Source of the DNA: Acidobacteriota bacterium
GTDB lineage: Bacteria; Acidobacteriota; Blastocatellia; RBC074
Length of the DNA stretch: 33,763 nt
Direction of reading: 5' to 3'
Assembly (NCBI GenBank): GCA_022072205.1
Contig: JAJVID010000069.1
Span: 13,297 to 47,059, forward strand
Below, in pieces: positions 24,104 to 33,763 of the stretch. Both the position numbers and the translations under genes were made by a program. The notes beneath the pieces are model-generated. The model saw nothing but the letters and a program-made list of their open reading frames with translations, was not told the origin of the DNA and did no database searches. Numbering within the stretch: the first letter of the stretch is position 1; each line of letters begins with the position of its first letter.

Positions 24104-24838
24104 ATGGCTGCCATCAATCTGCAAACCAAAGAAGGGCGGACATTCAGGCAAACTATCAACATCCCTGAAATTCCTCCGCTGGAAAACGGCGATTACCTGA
24201 CCAGAGAAGAGTTTGAGCGCCGCTACAACGCGATGCCGGAAGGAGTAAAAGCGGAGTTGATCGAAGGAAGGGTTTATATGTCTTCACCCGTCAGAAGCAG
24301 AAGCCACGGCGAACCGCACAGCCTGGTCGTTGGCTGGCTGGTTTTTTACAAGGCGTTCACTCCCGGGGTTTTCGTCACCGACAATTCCACAGTGCGCATG
24401 GATGAACCCAACGAACCGCAACCCGATGTAGCCTTGCGCATCAATGAGGCGTCGGGCGGGAAAGCGATGCTCAGTCACGACGATTACCTGGAAGGCGCGC
24501 CTGAACTGATTGTCGAAATCGCGGCGAGCAGCGCCTCACACGACCTGCGCGATAAGAAAGAGGTTTATCACCGGAACGGAGTAATGGAATACATCGTCTG
24601 GTCAGTTTTCGATCAACGGCTGAGGTGGTTCAGCCATGAGGCCGGGGAGTATGTCGAATTGAACCCGGGCGAAGATGGCGTCATTCGCAGTCGAGTGTTT
24701 CCCGGCCTCTGGCTCGATGTCGAGGCTTTGCTGAAAGATGATATGGCAAAAGTTCTGGCCACCCTCCAACAGGGCCTGGCCTCGTCCGAACATACCGGCT
24801 TCGTGAAGCGATTGTCCGAAGCTGGTGAGCAAAAGTGA
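24104..24838 (+). CDS. Uma2 family protein (DUF820)
   Basis: A 244-residue protein with clear Uma2 blocks: YLTREEFERRYNAMPEGVKAELIEGRVYMSSPVRSRSHGEPHSLVVGWL, then EPQPDVALRI, then PELIVEIAASSASHDLRDKKEVYHRNGVMEYIVWSV. Together, the Asp in PDVAL, the Glu in VEIAASS and the Lys in DLRDKKEVY form the PD-(D/E)XK-like core. GGAGG lies about 10 nt before the ATG, and TATACT at 24061-24066 is a good -10 candidate. It is longer than the Uma2 protein at 13585 and only distantly similar, so the two are not a recent duplication. The function of the family is not established. The TPR gene follows after 59 nt on the same strand. Confidence 0.9.
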   Translation: MAAINLQTKEGRTFRQTINIPEIPPLENGDYLTREEFERRYNAMPEGVKAELIEGRVYMSSPVRSRSHGEPHSLVVGWLVFYKAFTPGVFVTDNSTVRMDEPNEPQPDVALRINEASGGKAMLSHDDYLEGAPELIVEIAASSASHDLRDKKEVYHRNGVMEYIVWSVFDQRLRWFSHEAGEYVELNPGEDGVIRSRVFPGLWLDVEALLKDDMAKVLATLQQGLASSEHTGFVKRLSEAGEQK

Positions 24839-24897
24839 TCCGGCCTTATTCGGCCACACTCGTTCAAAAAACTGGCGACGCATTCGGAGAGAGAGTT

Positions 24898-25992
24898 ATG
24901 AACAAAGCAAAGCATCTACTTTTACCGCATCCCCTCTCAGCGCCAGCGGCAGGAGCGGCCGCTGCGTTGATTCTTTTTCTCGCCGCGATTCCGATCACGG
25001 CTTCAAACGCTGCGGCGCCCGCCTATTCATTCCTACAGAACCGGAACGCCATCAATGGCATCGTCACCGACACATCCAATCGCCCGCTCTACCGCATCCG
25101 CGTCGAACTGCTCGATGAGGTCGAGATGTCAATCGGTCAGACTTACACTGACACGACCGGGCGTTATAGCTTCAAAGGCCTTTCAACAGGCACGTTTATC
25201 GTGAAAGCTCATTCCGATGGAACTCACGTCGGGCGATCCATTCGAGTCAGCATTTACGCAGCCAGAATTGGTGGTGGCTCCCATTACGAACAACTTGATA
25301 TTGTTCTCAAGACCAGAGATGAAATTAAAGGGAATACAGTCCCATCTAATTCGGGCCCGGCCTTCGCGCAGGATGTGCCTGAAAACGCTCGCAAAACTTA
25401 CGAACGCGCAGTCAAGCAACTCGATGATAATAAACAGGCCGACCAGGGGATGAATTCTCTTAAAGAGGCTATCAATCTCTTTCCAAGTTATTTCCTCGCC
25501 CTTGAGCGGCTCGGCGTCGAATATGTCAAACGGCAGCAATACGAACCGGCGCGAGATGTTTTGGCAAAGGCGGCGGAGATCAATCCAAACGGAGCTTCGT
25601 GCCTTTACGCTCTGGGTGTATCGCGGTTTTATCTGCAGCAGATGTCCGGAGCTATCGAATCACTTCGCCGCTCTCTCGTACTGGCTCCCGAATCACCCAA
25701 TGCCGCCCTCACTCATTTCTATTTGGGCCTGGCTTTTTGGAATTCCGGCAAGCACGCCGATGCTGAGCCTCATTTGAAGAAGGCGTATCAATTGGGCGGA
25801 AACTCGATCCCGCCGGACATTCACATGCATCTGGCGAAATATTACAGCGATGTCAAACGTTACAAAGAGGCGGCGGACGAGTTGGAATTGTTCCTGAAAC
25901 TGGCGTCGGACGCCCGCGACGCTGAGAAGATCAAAAACCTCATCAAGCAGTTGCGCGCTAAAGCCGCATCGGGTTCAGCGTCGCAAAAATAA
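24898..25992 (+). CDS. Exported TPR protein with N-terminal carboxypeptidase-regulatory-like domain
   Basis: A 364-residue protein. An N-terminal hydrophobic signal (about residues 17-38, ending TASNAAAPA) is followed by a carboxypeptidase-regulatory-like beta-sandwich (about 48-120): INGIVTDTSNRPLYRIRVELLDE, then TDTTGRYSFKGLSTGTFIVKA. From about residue 160 come several tetratricopeptide-type helix pairs: ARKTYERAVKQLDDNKQ, YFLALERLGVEYVKRQQYEPARDVLAKAAEINPNG, SCLYALGVSRFYLQQMSGAIESLRRSLVLAPES and HFYLGLAFWNSGKHADAEPHLKKAYQLG. It is probably a periplasmic scaffold. The ATG at 24898 (GGAG about 10 nt upstream) is preferred to 24835, which overlaps the Uma2 stop. The VWFA-related gene begins 28 nt downstream, probably the same transcript. 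Confidence 0.85.
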   Translation: MNKAKHLLLPHPLSAPAAGAAAALILFLAAIPITASNAAAPAYSFLQNRNAINGIVTDTSNRPLYRIRVELLDEVEMSIGQTYTDTTGRYSFKGLSTGTFIVKAHSDGTHVGRSIRVSIYAARIGGGSHYEQLDIVLKTRDEIKGNTVPSNSGPAFAQDVPENARKTYERAVKQLDDNKQADQGMNSLKEAINLFPSYFLALERLGVEYVKRQQYEPARDVLAKAAEINPNGASCLYALGVSRFYLQQMSGAIESLRRSLVLAPESPNAALTHFYLGLAFWNSGKHADAEPHLKKAYQLGGNSIPPDIHMHLAKYYSDVKRYKEAADELELFLKLASDARDAEKIKNLIKQLRAKAASGSASQK

Positions 25993-26020
25993 GACACCAC
26001 ATTTTTTATCGGAGGTTTGC

Positions 26021-29000
26021 ATGTTCACGATTCGCGGCCTGCTGGCCTGCGTCTTGCCATTACTACTTGTGTCTTCATACGAAGCTCAACAGCCGCCTGC
26101 TTCCGCCGGGCAGCAACCTGTCAGTATCAAAACCAGCGAAGTGCTGCTCGATGTCCTCGTACACGACAAGAAAGGCCGTCCCGTGCGCGATCTCAAGCCT
26201 GAAGAGATCGAAATCTTCGAGGACGGCGTGAAGCAGCCGATCACCAAATTCAACGTAATCAGCTCCACCGCGAACAACGATAAAACGCCGACCTTGCAGC
26301 CGCAGCAGGCGGACGCGGCGGCGGTCCCAGCCTCGCGGCAGCAACTCAACCTCGTGACAATGATCTTCGACCACCTCACCGCAGTCCGCGCTCAGCCTGT
26401 TCGCGACGCGGCGCTCCACTTCGTTGATAATTCGGTAACTGAAAACATGCTGGTCAGGGTGATAGTGATCGGAAAAAGGATTTACGTGATCGAGCAGTTC
26501 ACGAACGACCGCGCCAAAATTCGCAAAGCCGTCGAGAAGGCCACCGGGACTGTCGAAAAATCTTTTGCGGAAATATCCGACCGCATCGCCGGGGAGTTGA
26601 AGACCATTGCGGGAGACGGCGATGTGTCATCGCCAGGCGCCAGCGCAGACGCGCTGCTGGCTCGATTGACCCTCGATACTCTGGCTGCGTCCGAGAGGAT
26701 GTCTAATGACGTGAAGAGCAACCTGCACGTCTTCTCGTTGCTTCCTTTCTCCAGAGAGCAGCGGCGGATACCGGGACGCAAAATGGCGCTCTATTTTTCG
26801 GATGGGCTTTACATGCCTCCCGGATTTTCTGAAATCCTGCAAACAGCCATCAGCGAAGCCAATCGCGCCAACGTCAGCTTCTACAGCGTAAACATTCGCG
26901 GCTTGCTAACCGGAGCGGGCAATCAAAGCAGCCGTCTTGAGACTGGAACGGTCGTCAACGCGACCCGGCGTCCTGAAACAGCGGGCTTCAGCAACGATAA
27001 CGCCAACTCATTCAGTTCCAGCCGCGCGACGACCAATTTCAGCGCTTTTGAAGCGCTTGATCGCAACAAGGAACTCAACAAGCAGGGGCCTTTGACCGAA
27101 TTGACCGAAGGCACTGGGGGTTTTCTGATCACGAACATGAATGATTTGAACGGCGCGCTCAAACGCGTCGGGGCGGAGTTGGGAAATTACTACGCCATCT
27201 CTTACCTTCCGACCAGGCAGGAATATGACGGCAAATTCCGCTCGATCACTGTCAAAGTCCTTCGACCGGGACTCAAGGCCAAAACGCGGAGCGGTTATTT
27301 CGCCACGCCTCCCACAAGCGACAGCCGCCCGGTGGTTGCTTATGAGACTCCGCTGCTGGCCGCGTTGAATGGCGCCGTCGTGCCTCGCGACTTCTCATAC
27401 CATTCGGCGGCCTTGCGCTTTGAATCGCGTGAGAGCGAGGTTCATTGCGCCGCGCTGGTTGAATTGCCGCTGTCCAATTTCATTCGCGAAGAAGACAAGG
27501 AGAAGAAGGTCTATCCGATCAGTTTCTCGATCATGGCTCTGGTGAAGGACGAGAAAGGCGAAATCGTCCACAACTTCAGCGAGCCTCACGAGATGGAAAT
27601 CCCCGCCGCGATGATCGAAGACGTGAAGAAATCCAGCTTCACATTGGCGCGCCACTTCTGGCTCGCGCCGGGACGCTACACTCTGGAAACCGCCGCGCGC
27701 GATCAGAAGGCCGACAAGATCAGCGCTGAGCGCAAAATGTTCATCGTCGCGCCGCGAAAATCGGCCTTGCAAACCGGCAGCCTCTTCCTCATCAAACAGG
27801 TCGAACAGATTGACGCTCAAAACAACAGCGATCCCGAAAACCCGTTGATCGTTCAGGACAAGCGATTGATCCCCGATCTCGATGACAAGATTTCGATCAT
27901 TGGCCGCAACGATCTGTCGTTTCATCTGGCCATCTTCCCCGACCTCAAATCGCCCGCGAAGCCCACGCTCAAACTGGAACTTCTTCAGGACGACAAAGTC
28001 ATAGCCACAACAACTCCCGATTTGCCGAAACCTGACACGCAGGGCCGCATCACTTTCACCGCTGGCGTCAGCGCTTCAGGCTTCACGTCCGGCGATTACA
28101 AGTTCCGGGCCATCGTGAAGCAATCCGATTCGACGATTGAAGAGTCAACGAGTTTTACGATCACAGGCGCGCGTGAAAAAGAGAGCGCCGATGATAAAGT
28201 GATCGCCAGTTCCCTCTCGGCGTCGGACAAAATCGGCGAGTTGACGCTGACGGCGCTCAAAGCCGTCAAGCCGGTCGAACTCTCTCCAACCGATCTTTTG
28301 CGGGAGGTCGGAAAATCCGGCGCGCAAATTTATGACCGCCTCGGCGAATACACCTACTCGCTGCGAAAAGTCCGCCGCATCCTCAACCCCAAAGGCAAGA
28401 TCAGAAGCGAGGATTATCAGGATTACGAAGCATACCCGGTCAAAGGCAAACACGCGTTGATCCAGCTTGCCGAAAACGGCTCGCGGCTCGACAACATCAG
28501 GATTGATCTGAATCGCAGACACGCCACCGACGTTCTGATCAAGACCGATGAAGAGATGCGAAAACTCAGTCAAAACGAGGCGGCTGATTTGAACAATGAG
28601 ATCGGCTATTGGGGCGCGAGCGTCGAAGGAGTGGCTCAGAAGAGAGGACAGCCGCGCCGGAACGTCTTCATCACGATTGATCCCGAAGAGTTCTTCCGCT
28701 CGTGCGATTTCTCGTCGCCACGCTCGACGCTGCTCGATGGGCGCGAAACCATCGTGATGGACTTCAAACCGCGCGCGGGCGTCCAACTTGCGCAGGACGA
28801 AGATTGGATCAACAAACTCTCCGGCTCGGTCTGGATTGACGCGGCGGACAAGGCGCTCGTCCGCATAGAGGGACAAAACGCATCGAATCCCGGCGCGCAA
28901 GCTGAAAACTCACCGCCCACCTTTGTCTATCAACAACAACGCCTCGCCTACGGCGTCTGGGCGCCGAGCCTGATTCGCATCAACGCCGCCGGCGACGAAG

Positions 29001-29113
29001 ACATCTTTCGCGGCTTGAACTGGGACGCCTGGTTCCAATTCACAAATTACAGGCGCTTCGATTCGAGCGAGTCCGACGCGAAGATCGTCTCGCCCGAAGG
29101 AAAAAGGCATTAA
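26021..29113 (+). CDS. Secreted VWFA-related protein of the acidobacterial TIGR03436 family
   Basis: A 1030-residue exported protein with a signal peptide (about residues 5-22). Residues 35-420 hold the acidobacterial VWFA-related domain. It opens SEVLLDVLVHDKKGRPVRDLKPEEIEIFEDGVKQPI, has LVTMIFDHLTAVRAQPVRDAA in place of the usual metal-ion site, and later KMALYFSDGLYMPPGFSE and LGNYYAISYLPTRQEYDGKFRSITVKVLRPGLKAKTRSGYF, the family hallmark. The D-x-S-x-S motif of a classical metal-ion site is not preserved (IFDHLTAV), so metal-dependent adhesion is doubtful. About 600 further residues contain Ig-like stretches and a C-terminal domain I do not recognise. It follows the TPR gene by 28 nt. A composite inverted repeat starts 3 nt past its stop. 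Confidence 0.88.
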   Translation: MFTIRGLLACVLPLLLVSSYEAQQPPASAGQQPVSIKTSEVLLDVLVHDKKGRPVRDLKPEEIEIFEDGVKQPITKFNVISSTANNDKTPTLQPQQADAAAVPASRQQLNLVTMIFDHLTAVRAQPVRDAALHFVDNSVTENMLVRVIVIGKRIYVIEQFTNDRAKIRKAVEKATGTVEKSFAEISDRIAGELKTIAGDGDVSSPGASADALLARLTLDTLAASERMSNDVKSNLHVFSLLPFSREQRRIPGRKMALYFSDGLYMPPGFSEILQTAISEANRANVSFYSVNIRGLLTGAGNQSSRLETGTVVNATRRPETAGFSNDNANSFSSSRATTNFSAFEALDRNKELNKQGPLTELTEGTGGFLITNMNDLNGALKRVGAELGNYYAISYLPTRQEYDGKFRSITVKVLRPGLKAKTRSGYFATPPTSDSRPVVAYETPLLAALNGAVVPRDFSYHSAALRFESRESEVHCAALVELPLSNFIREEDKEKKVYPISFSIMALVKDEKGEIVHNFSEPHEMEIPAAMIEDVKKSSFTLARHFWLAPGRYTLETAARDQKADKISAERKMFIVAPRKSALQTGSLFLIKQVEQIDAQNNSDPENPLIVQDKRLIPDLDDKISIIGRNDLSFHLAIFPDLKSPAKPTLKLELLQDDKVIATTTPDLPKPDTQGRITFTAGVSASGFTSGDYKFRAIVKQSDSTIEESTSFTITGAREKESADDKVIASSLSASDKIGELTLTALKAVKPVELSPTDLLREVGKSGAQIYDRLGEYTYSLRKVRRILNPKGKIRSEDYQDYEAYPVKGKHALIQLAENGSRLDNIRIDLNRRHATDVLIKTDEEMRKLSQNEAADLNNEIGYWGASVEGVAQKRGQPRRNVFITIDPEEFFRSCDFSSPRSTLLDGRETIVMDFKPRAGVQLAQDEDWINKLSGSVWIDAADKALVRIEGQNASNPGAQAENSPPTFVYQQQRLAYGVWAPSLIRINAAGDEDIFRGLNWDAWFQFTNYRRFDSSESDAKIVSPEGKRH

Positions 29114-29115
29114 CC

Positions 29116-29456
29116 TAGATCGGATTTCAAATCAGTGTACGGCAAAACCTGACTAACCACGGGGAACAGGGATCACGGGGAAAGAAAAAGAGGGATCATA
29201 TCTGCTCTTAACTGTTGTTACGCAACAACAGAGATGGTTTGTTGCTTGACAGTTTCTTCGCGCCGGAGGCGCGGCGGAGATTAGCCGGTGGTTCCGCTTG
29301 CGCTCCACCACCGGCTAATCTCCCGCGCGCCTCCGGCGCTGAAAACCGGTCAAGTCAGGAACTCATACGCGCACTGCGTAACATCACCTCTTAATTCTTC
29401 CCCGTGATCCCTGTTCCCCGTGGTTGATCCCGTACACTCAATCGAAACCTGATCTA
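29116..29456. repeat. Composite nested inverted repeat, 341 bp
   Basis: Three nested arm pairs share one centre. The outer pair 29116-29142/29430-29456 is 27 bp with 5 mismatches. The middle pair 29155-29182/29398-29425 is 28 bp and perfect, with CACGGGGAA/CAGGGAT-type periodic units. The inner pair 29260-29292/29307-29339 is 33 bp with 2 mismatches. A small hairpin (29212-29231, CTGTTGTT/AACAACAG) lies in the left half. No ORF for a transposase is inside. The right end carries the stop of the truncated VWFA remnant. It may be a non-autonomous mobile element or a stack of hairpins. Confidence 0.88.
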
Positions 29457-29743
29457 AAATGGGGCGGTCGCTGCGGCTTGCCATCAACTTTCAACTCGAA
29501 TTGATCGGGCCGCAATCCGTCAATGAATTGTCCGTCACGGTCAACCACCGTCACGTCGGTTTGCACCAGCACAGTGCTGATGCGCAGTGTAGAGTCGTCA
29601 GACGTCTGCGGGGCCGGATTTTGCGGCGCATTCGTTCGAGGCTTCTGCCGCCGCTCCCCACCGCTGAGAAATCCACCGGAAATGAAGATGAGGCCAACAA
29701 GGGCAAGGCTGATATAGAGGTTAAGCTTGATCCGGCTTGGCAT
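29438..29743 (-). pseudogene. Truncated VWFA-related (TIGR03436) gene, N-terminal remnant
   Basis: A 101-codon frame with a membrane/signal segment (IKLNLYISLALVGLIFISGGFLSG) and the N-terminal block of the acidobacterial VWFA-related family: STVLVQTDVTVVDRDGQFIDGLRPDQFELKVDGKPQ. The full-length relative upstream shows the same block (LLDVLVHDKKGRPVRDLKPEEIEIFEDGVKQPI). The similarity stops right after VDGKPQ. The last residues (FRSGFD and stop) are encoded by the right end of the composite inverted repeat, so the rest of the gene has been lost or displaced. The start (ATG 29743, AGGTGAA about 10 nt upstream) looks intact, so a short product could still be made. It lies downstream of the Oar-like receptor gene, beyond a terminator. 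Confidence 0.75.
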
Positions 29744-29781
29744 ATAGTCGGTTCACCTGCGATTGGTGGCATATTCGATAT

Positions 29782-29814
29782 AAAAAAGCCCGCCCGAAAA
29801 ATCGAGCGGGCTTT
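29782..29814 (-). terminator. Rho-independent terminator of the Oar-like receptor gene
   Basis: On the minus strand AAAGCCCGC pairs with GCGGGCTTT around a short loop with an extra CG/CG pairing, followed by a run of T. It begins 26 nt after the receptor stop at 29840. A shorter T-run on the plus side could make it bidirectional. Confidence 0.88.
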
Positions 29815-29839
29815 TCAGTTTTAAGCTTCAAACCTTTGT

Positions 29840-33040
<3,201 letters not shown>

Positions 33041-33763
33041 ACTTTCTCCTATTTTGGGGTTAATGGCCCCGTGAGAATTCCGGGCCATCAAACTCGATCA
33101 CTTCTGCCGGCTCGATTGTTTAATGATCAAAGCCAAACTCCGCCGGCAGTGATTCTGGGAAAATAAAAGCTGGTTTCACCTTTCGCGAACGTGATGAGGT
33201 GTCCTGTTGACGTCCATCTATACGAAATGAGGCTTTCGAGAAAAAACTTCCCTCTGCGGAAATTAGCCTTCTTTGTTTTCGATTTTTACGGTTTACATCC
33301 GCCTGGTGAGTCGAGTCATAGCCTTGACCGCCACGACCGCTAGCGCCCTTGAACTGACGCTCAGCCACAAACTTTGCAATCATTATTCCATCAAAATGAT
33401 CCGCCTACATATTTACGGAACGGTTTCCACCATCAACAACTTAGCGACGAGAGACTTCCAAATTTACAGTGGTAGCGCCGGGAACTACATACGAAAATCT
33501 GGATAATCATTCATATTCTCGTACTTATAGTCCAATTAAGGATGGTTATTGTGGAAACAGATATTCAAGCAGGTTTGCGTTTGGGATTGGAGAATCAGAG
33601 CGAGGCTAACGGGCGCACGCGAGTGGTTGGCCGGATCAAGAAGGTTGTGGCTGACAGGGGGTGATGATGATTGGATTGGAGGAGCAAGGAGCGAGGTTTG
33701 GCTATCGAATCGGGTCCTCACCGTTCAATTTTCAAACCCGTTCCTATGCTCCTCATCGAGTGT
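33041..33763. other. 723-base stretch without a convincing gene; structured leader of the receptor gene
   Basis: Two possible hairpins lie upstream of the receptor ATG. One has ATGGCCC (33063-33069) pairing with GGGCCAT (33082-33088). The other has ATCACTTCTGCCGGC (33097-33111) pairing with GCCGGCAGTGAT (33142-33153) with a two-base bulge. Both would be in the 5' leader if transcription starts further out. The rest is moderately AT-rich, especially 33480-33545. Short open frames exist on both strands (for example 33542-33664 plus, 40 codons) but show no ribosome-binding site at a usable distance and no recognisable product. Confidence 0.5.

Noticed and set aside
28145..28900. 251-codon minus-strand ORF
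   Set aside because: Shadow of the VWFA-related gene; no start signal or domain.
26021..29113. Classical metal-binding von Willebrand A domain (MIDAS)
   Set aside because: The expected D-x-S-x-S loop is replaced by FDHLTAV, so only the acidobacterial VWFA-related family is claimed.
33120..33721. Short minus-strand ORFs at the right edge (33120-33383 and 33536-33721)
   Set aside because: No ribosome-binding site, atypical composition and no recognisable domain; more likely the leader of the receptor gene and intergenic DNA.

Overview
The window looks like chromosome from a member of the Acidobacteriota, possibly Blastocatellia or a Solibacter relative. This is inferred from protein families, not from a marker gene. 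It carries a secreted protein with the acidobacterial VWFA-related domain, a protein of the Solibacter-type TIGR03437 family, an Oar-like TonB-dependent receptor with an N-terminal carboxypeptidase-regulatory domain, a DUF1800/DUF1501 pair, two Uma2-family proteins and many secreted proteins. I see no rRNA, tRNA, CRISPR array, prophage or intact insertion sequence.

Layout. 1-1813 (all minus): the N-terminal part of a serine beta-lactamase-like hydrolase, a VOC protein and an orphan HEPN-like protein. 2104-7693: a compact sialic acid locus. A transporter and a NanA-type lyase overlap by 4 nt, then comes a GntR/FCD regulator (all minus). Divergently, on plus, lie a NanM-type Kelch mutarotase and an exo-sialidase. 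The divergent promoter region has face-to-face promoters and three copies of an ATCGGTAAT-type operator. 8006-9722: a small lipoprotein and an AlkZ-like DNA glycosylase candidate. 9811-11989 (minus): a TIGR03437 protein downstream of a thioredoxin-fold protein whose active-site position is an in-frame UGA followed by a well-formed SECIS-like hairpin. I annotate the latter as a single selenoprotein gene of 390 codons. 12174-14154: a second MFS carrier and, divergently, a Uma2 protein. 14179-17676: a very large secreted repeat protein with FN3 and carbohydrate-binding-like modules. 17946-21225: a translationally coupled membrane protein, DUF1800 and DUF1501 operon. 21421-23976: a SPOR-domain protein and a Tat-exported Gfo/Idh/MocA oxidoreductase. 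24104-29113 (plus): Uma2, a TPR protein and a 1030-residue VWFA-related protein. 29438-33040 (minus): a truncated VWFA-related remnant, a terminator and the Oar-like receptor. The last 720 bases hold no convincing gene.

Two things stand out. The first is the selenoprotein, which routine gene calling would split into two truncated ORFs. The second is a set of long intergenic inverted repeats (near 4313, 8534, 12027, 21307, 22552 and 29155). Each lies just 3' of a stop codon, and each has arms built from 7-10 nt tandem units. The unit sequence differs from element to element, but the architecture is the same: a purine-rich first arm, a short spacer, then the reverse complement. They look like one structural class of hairpin with no shared primary sequence.
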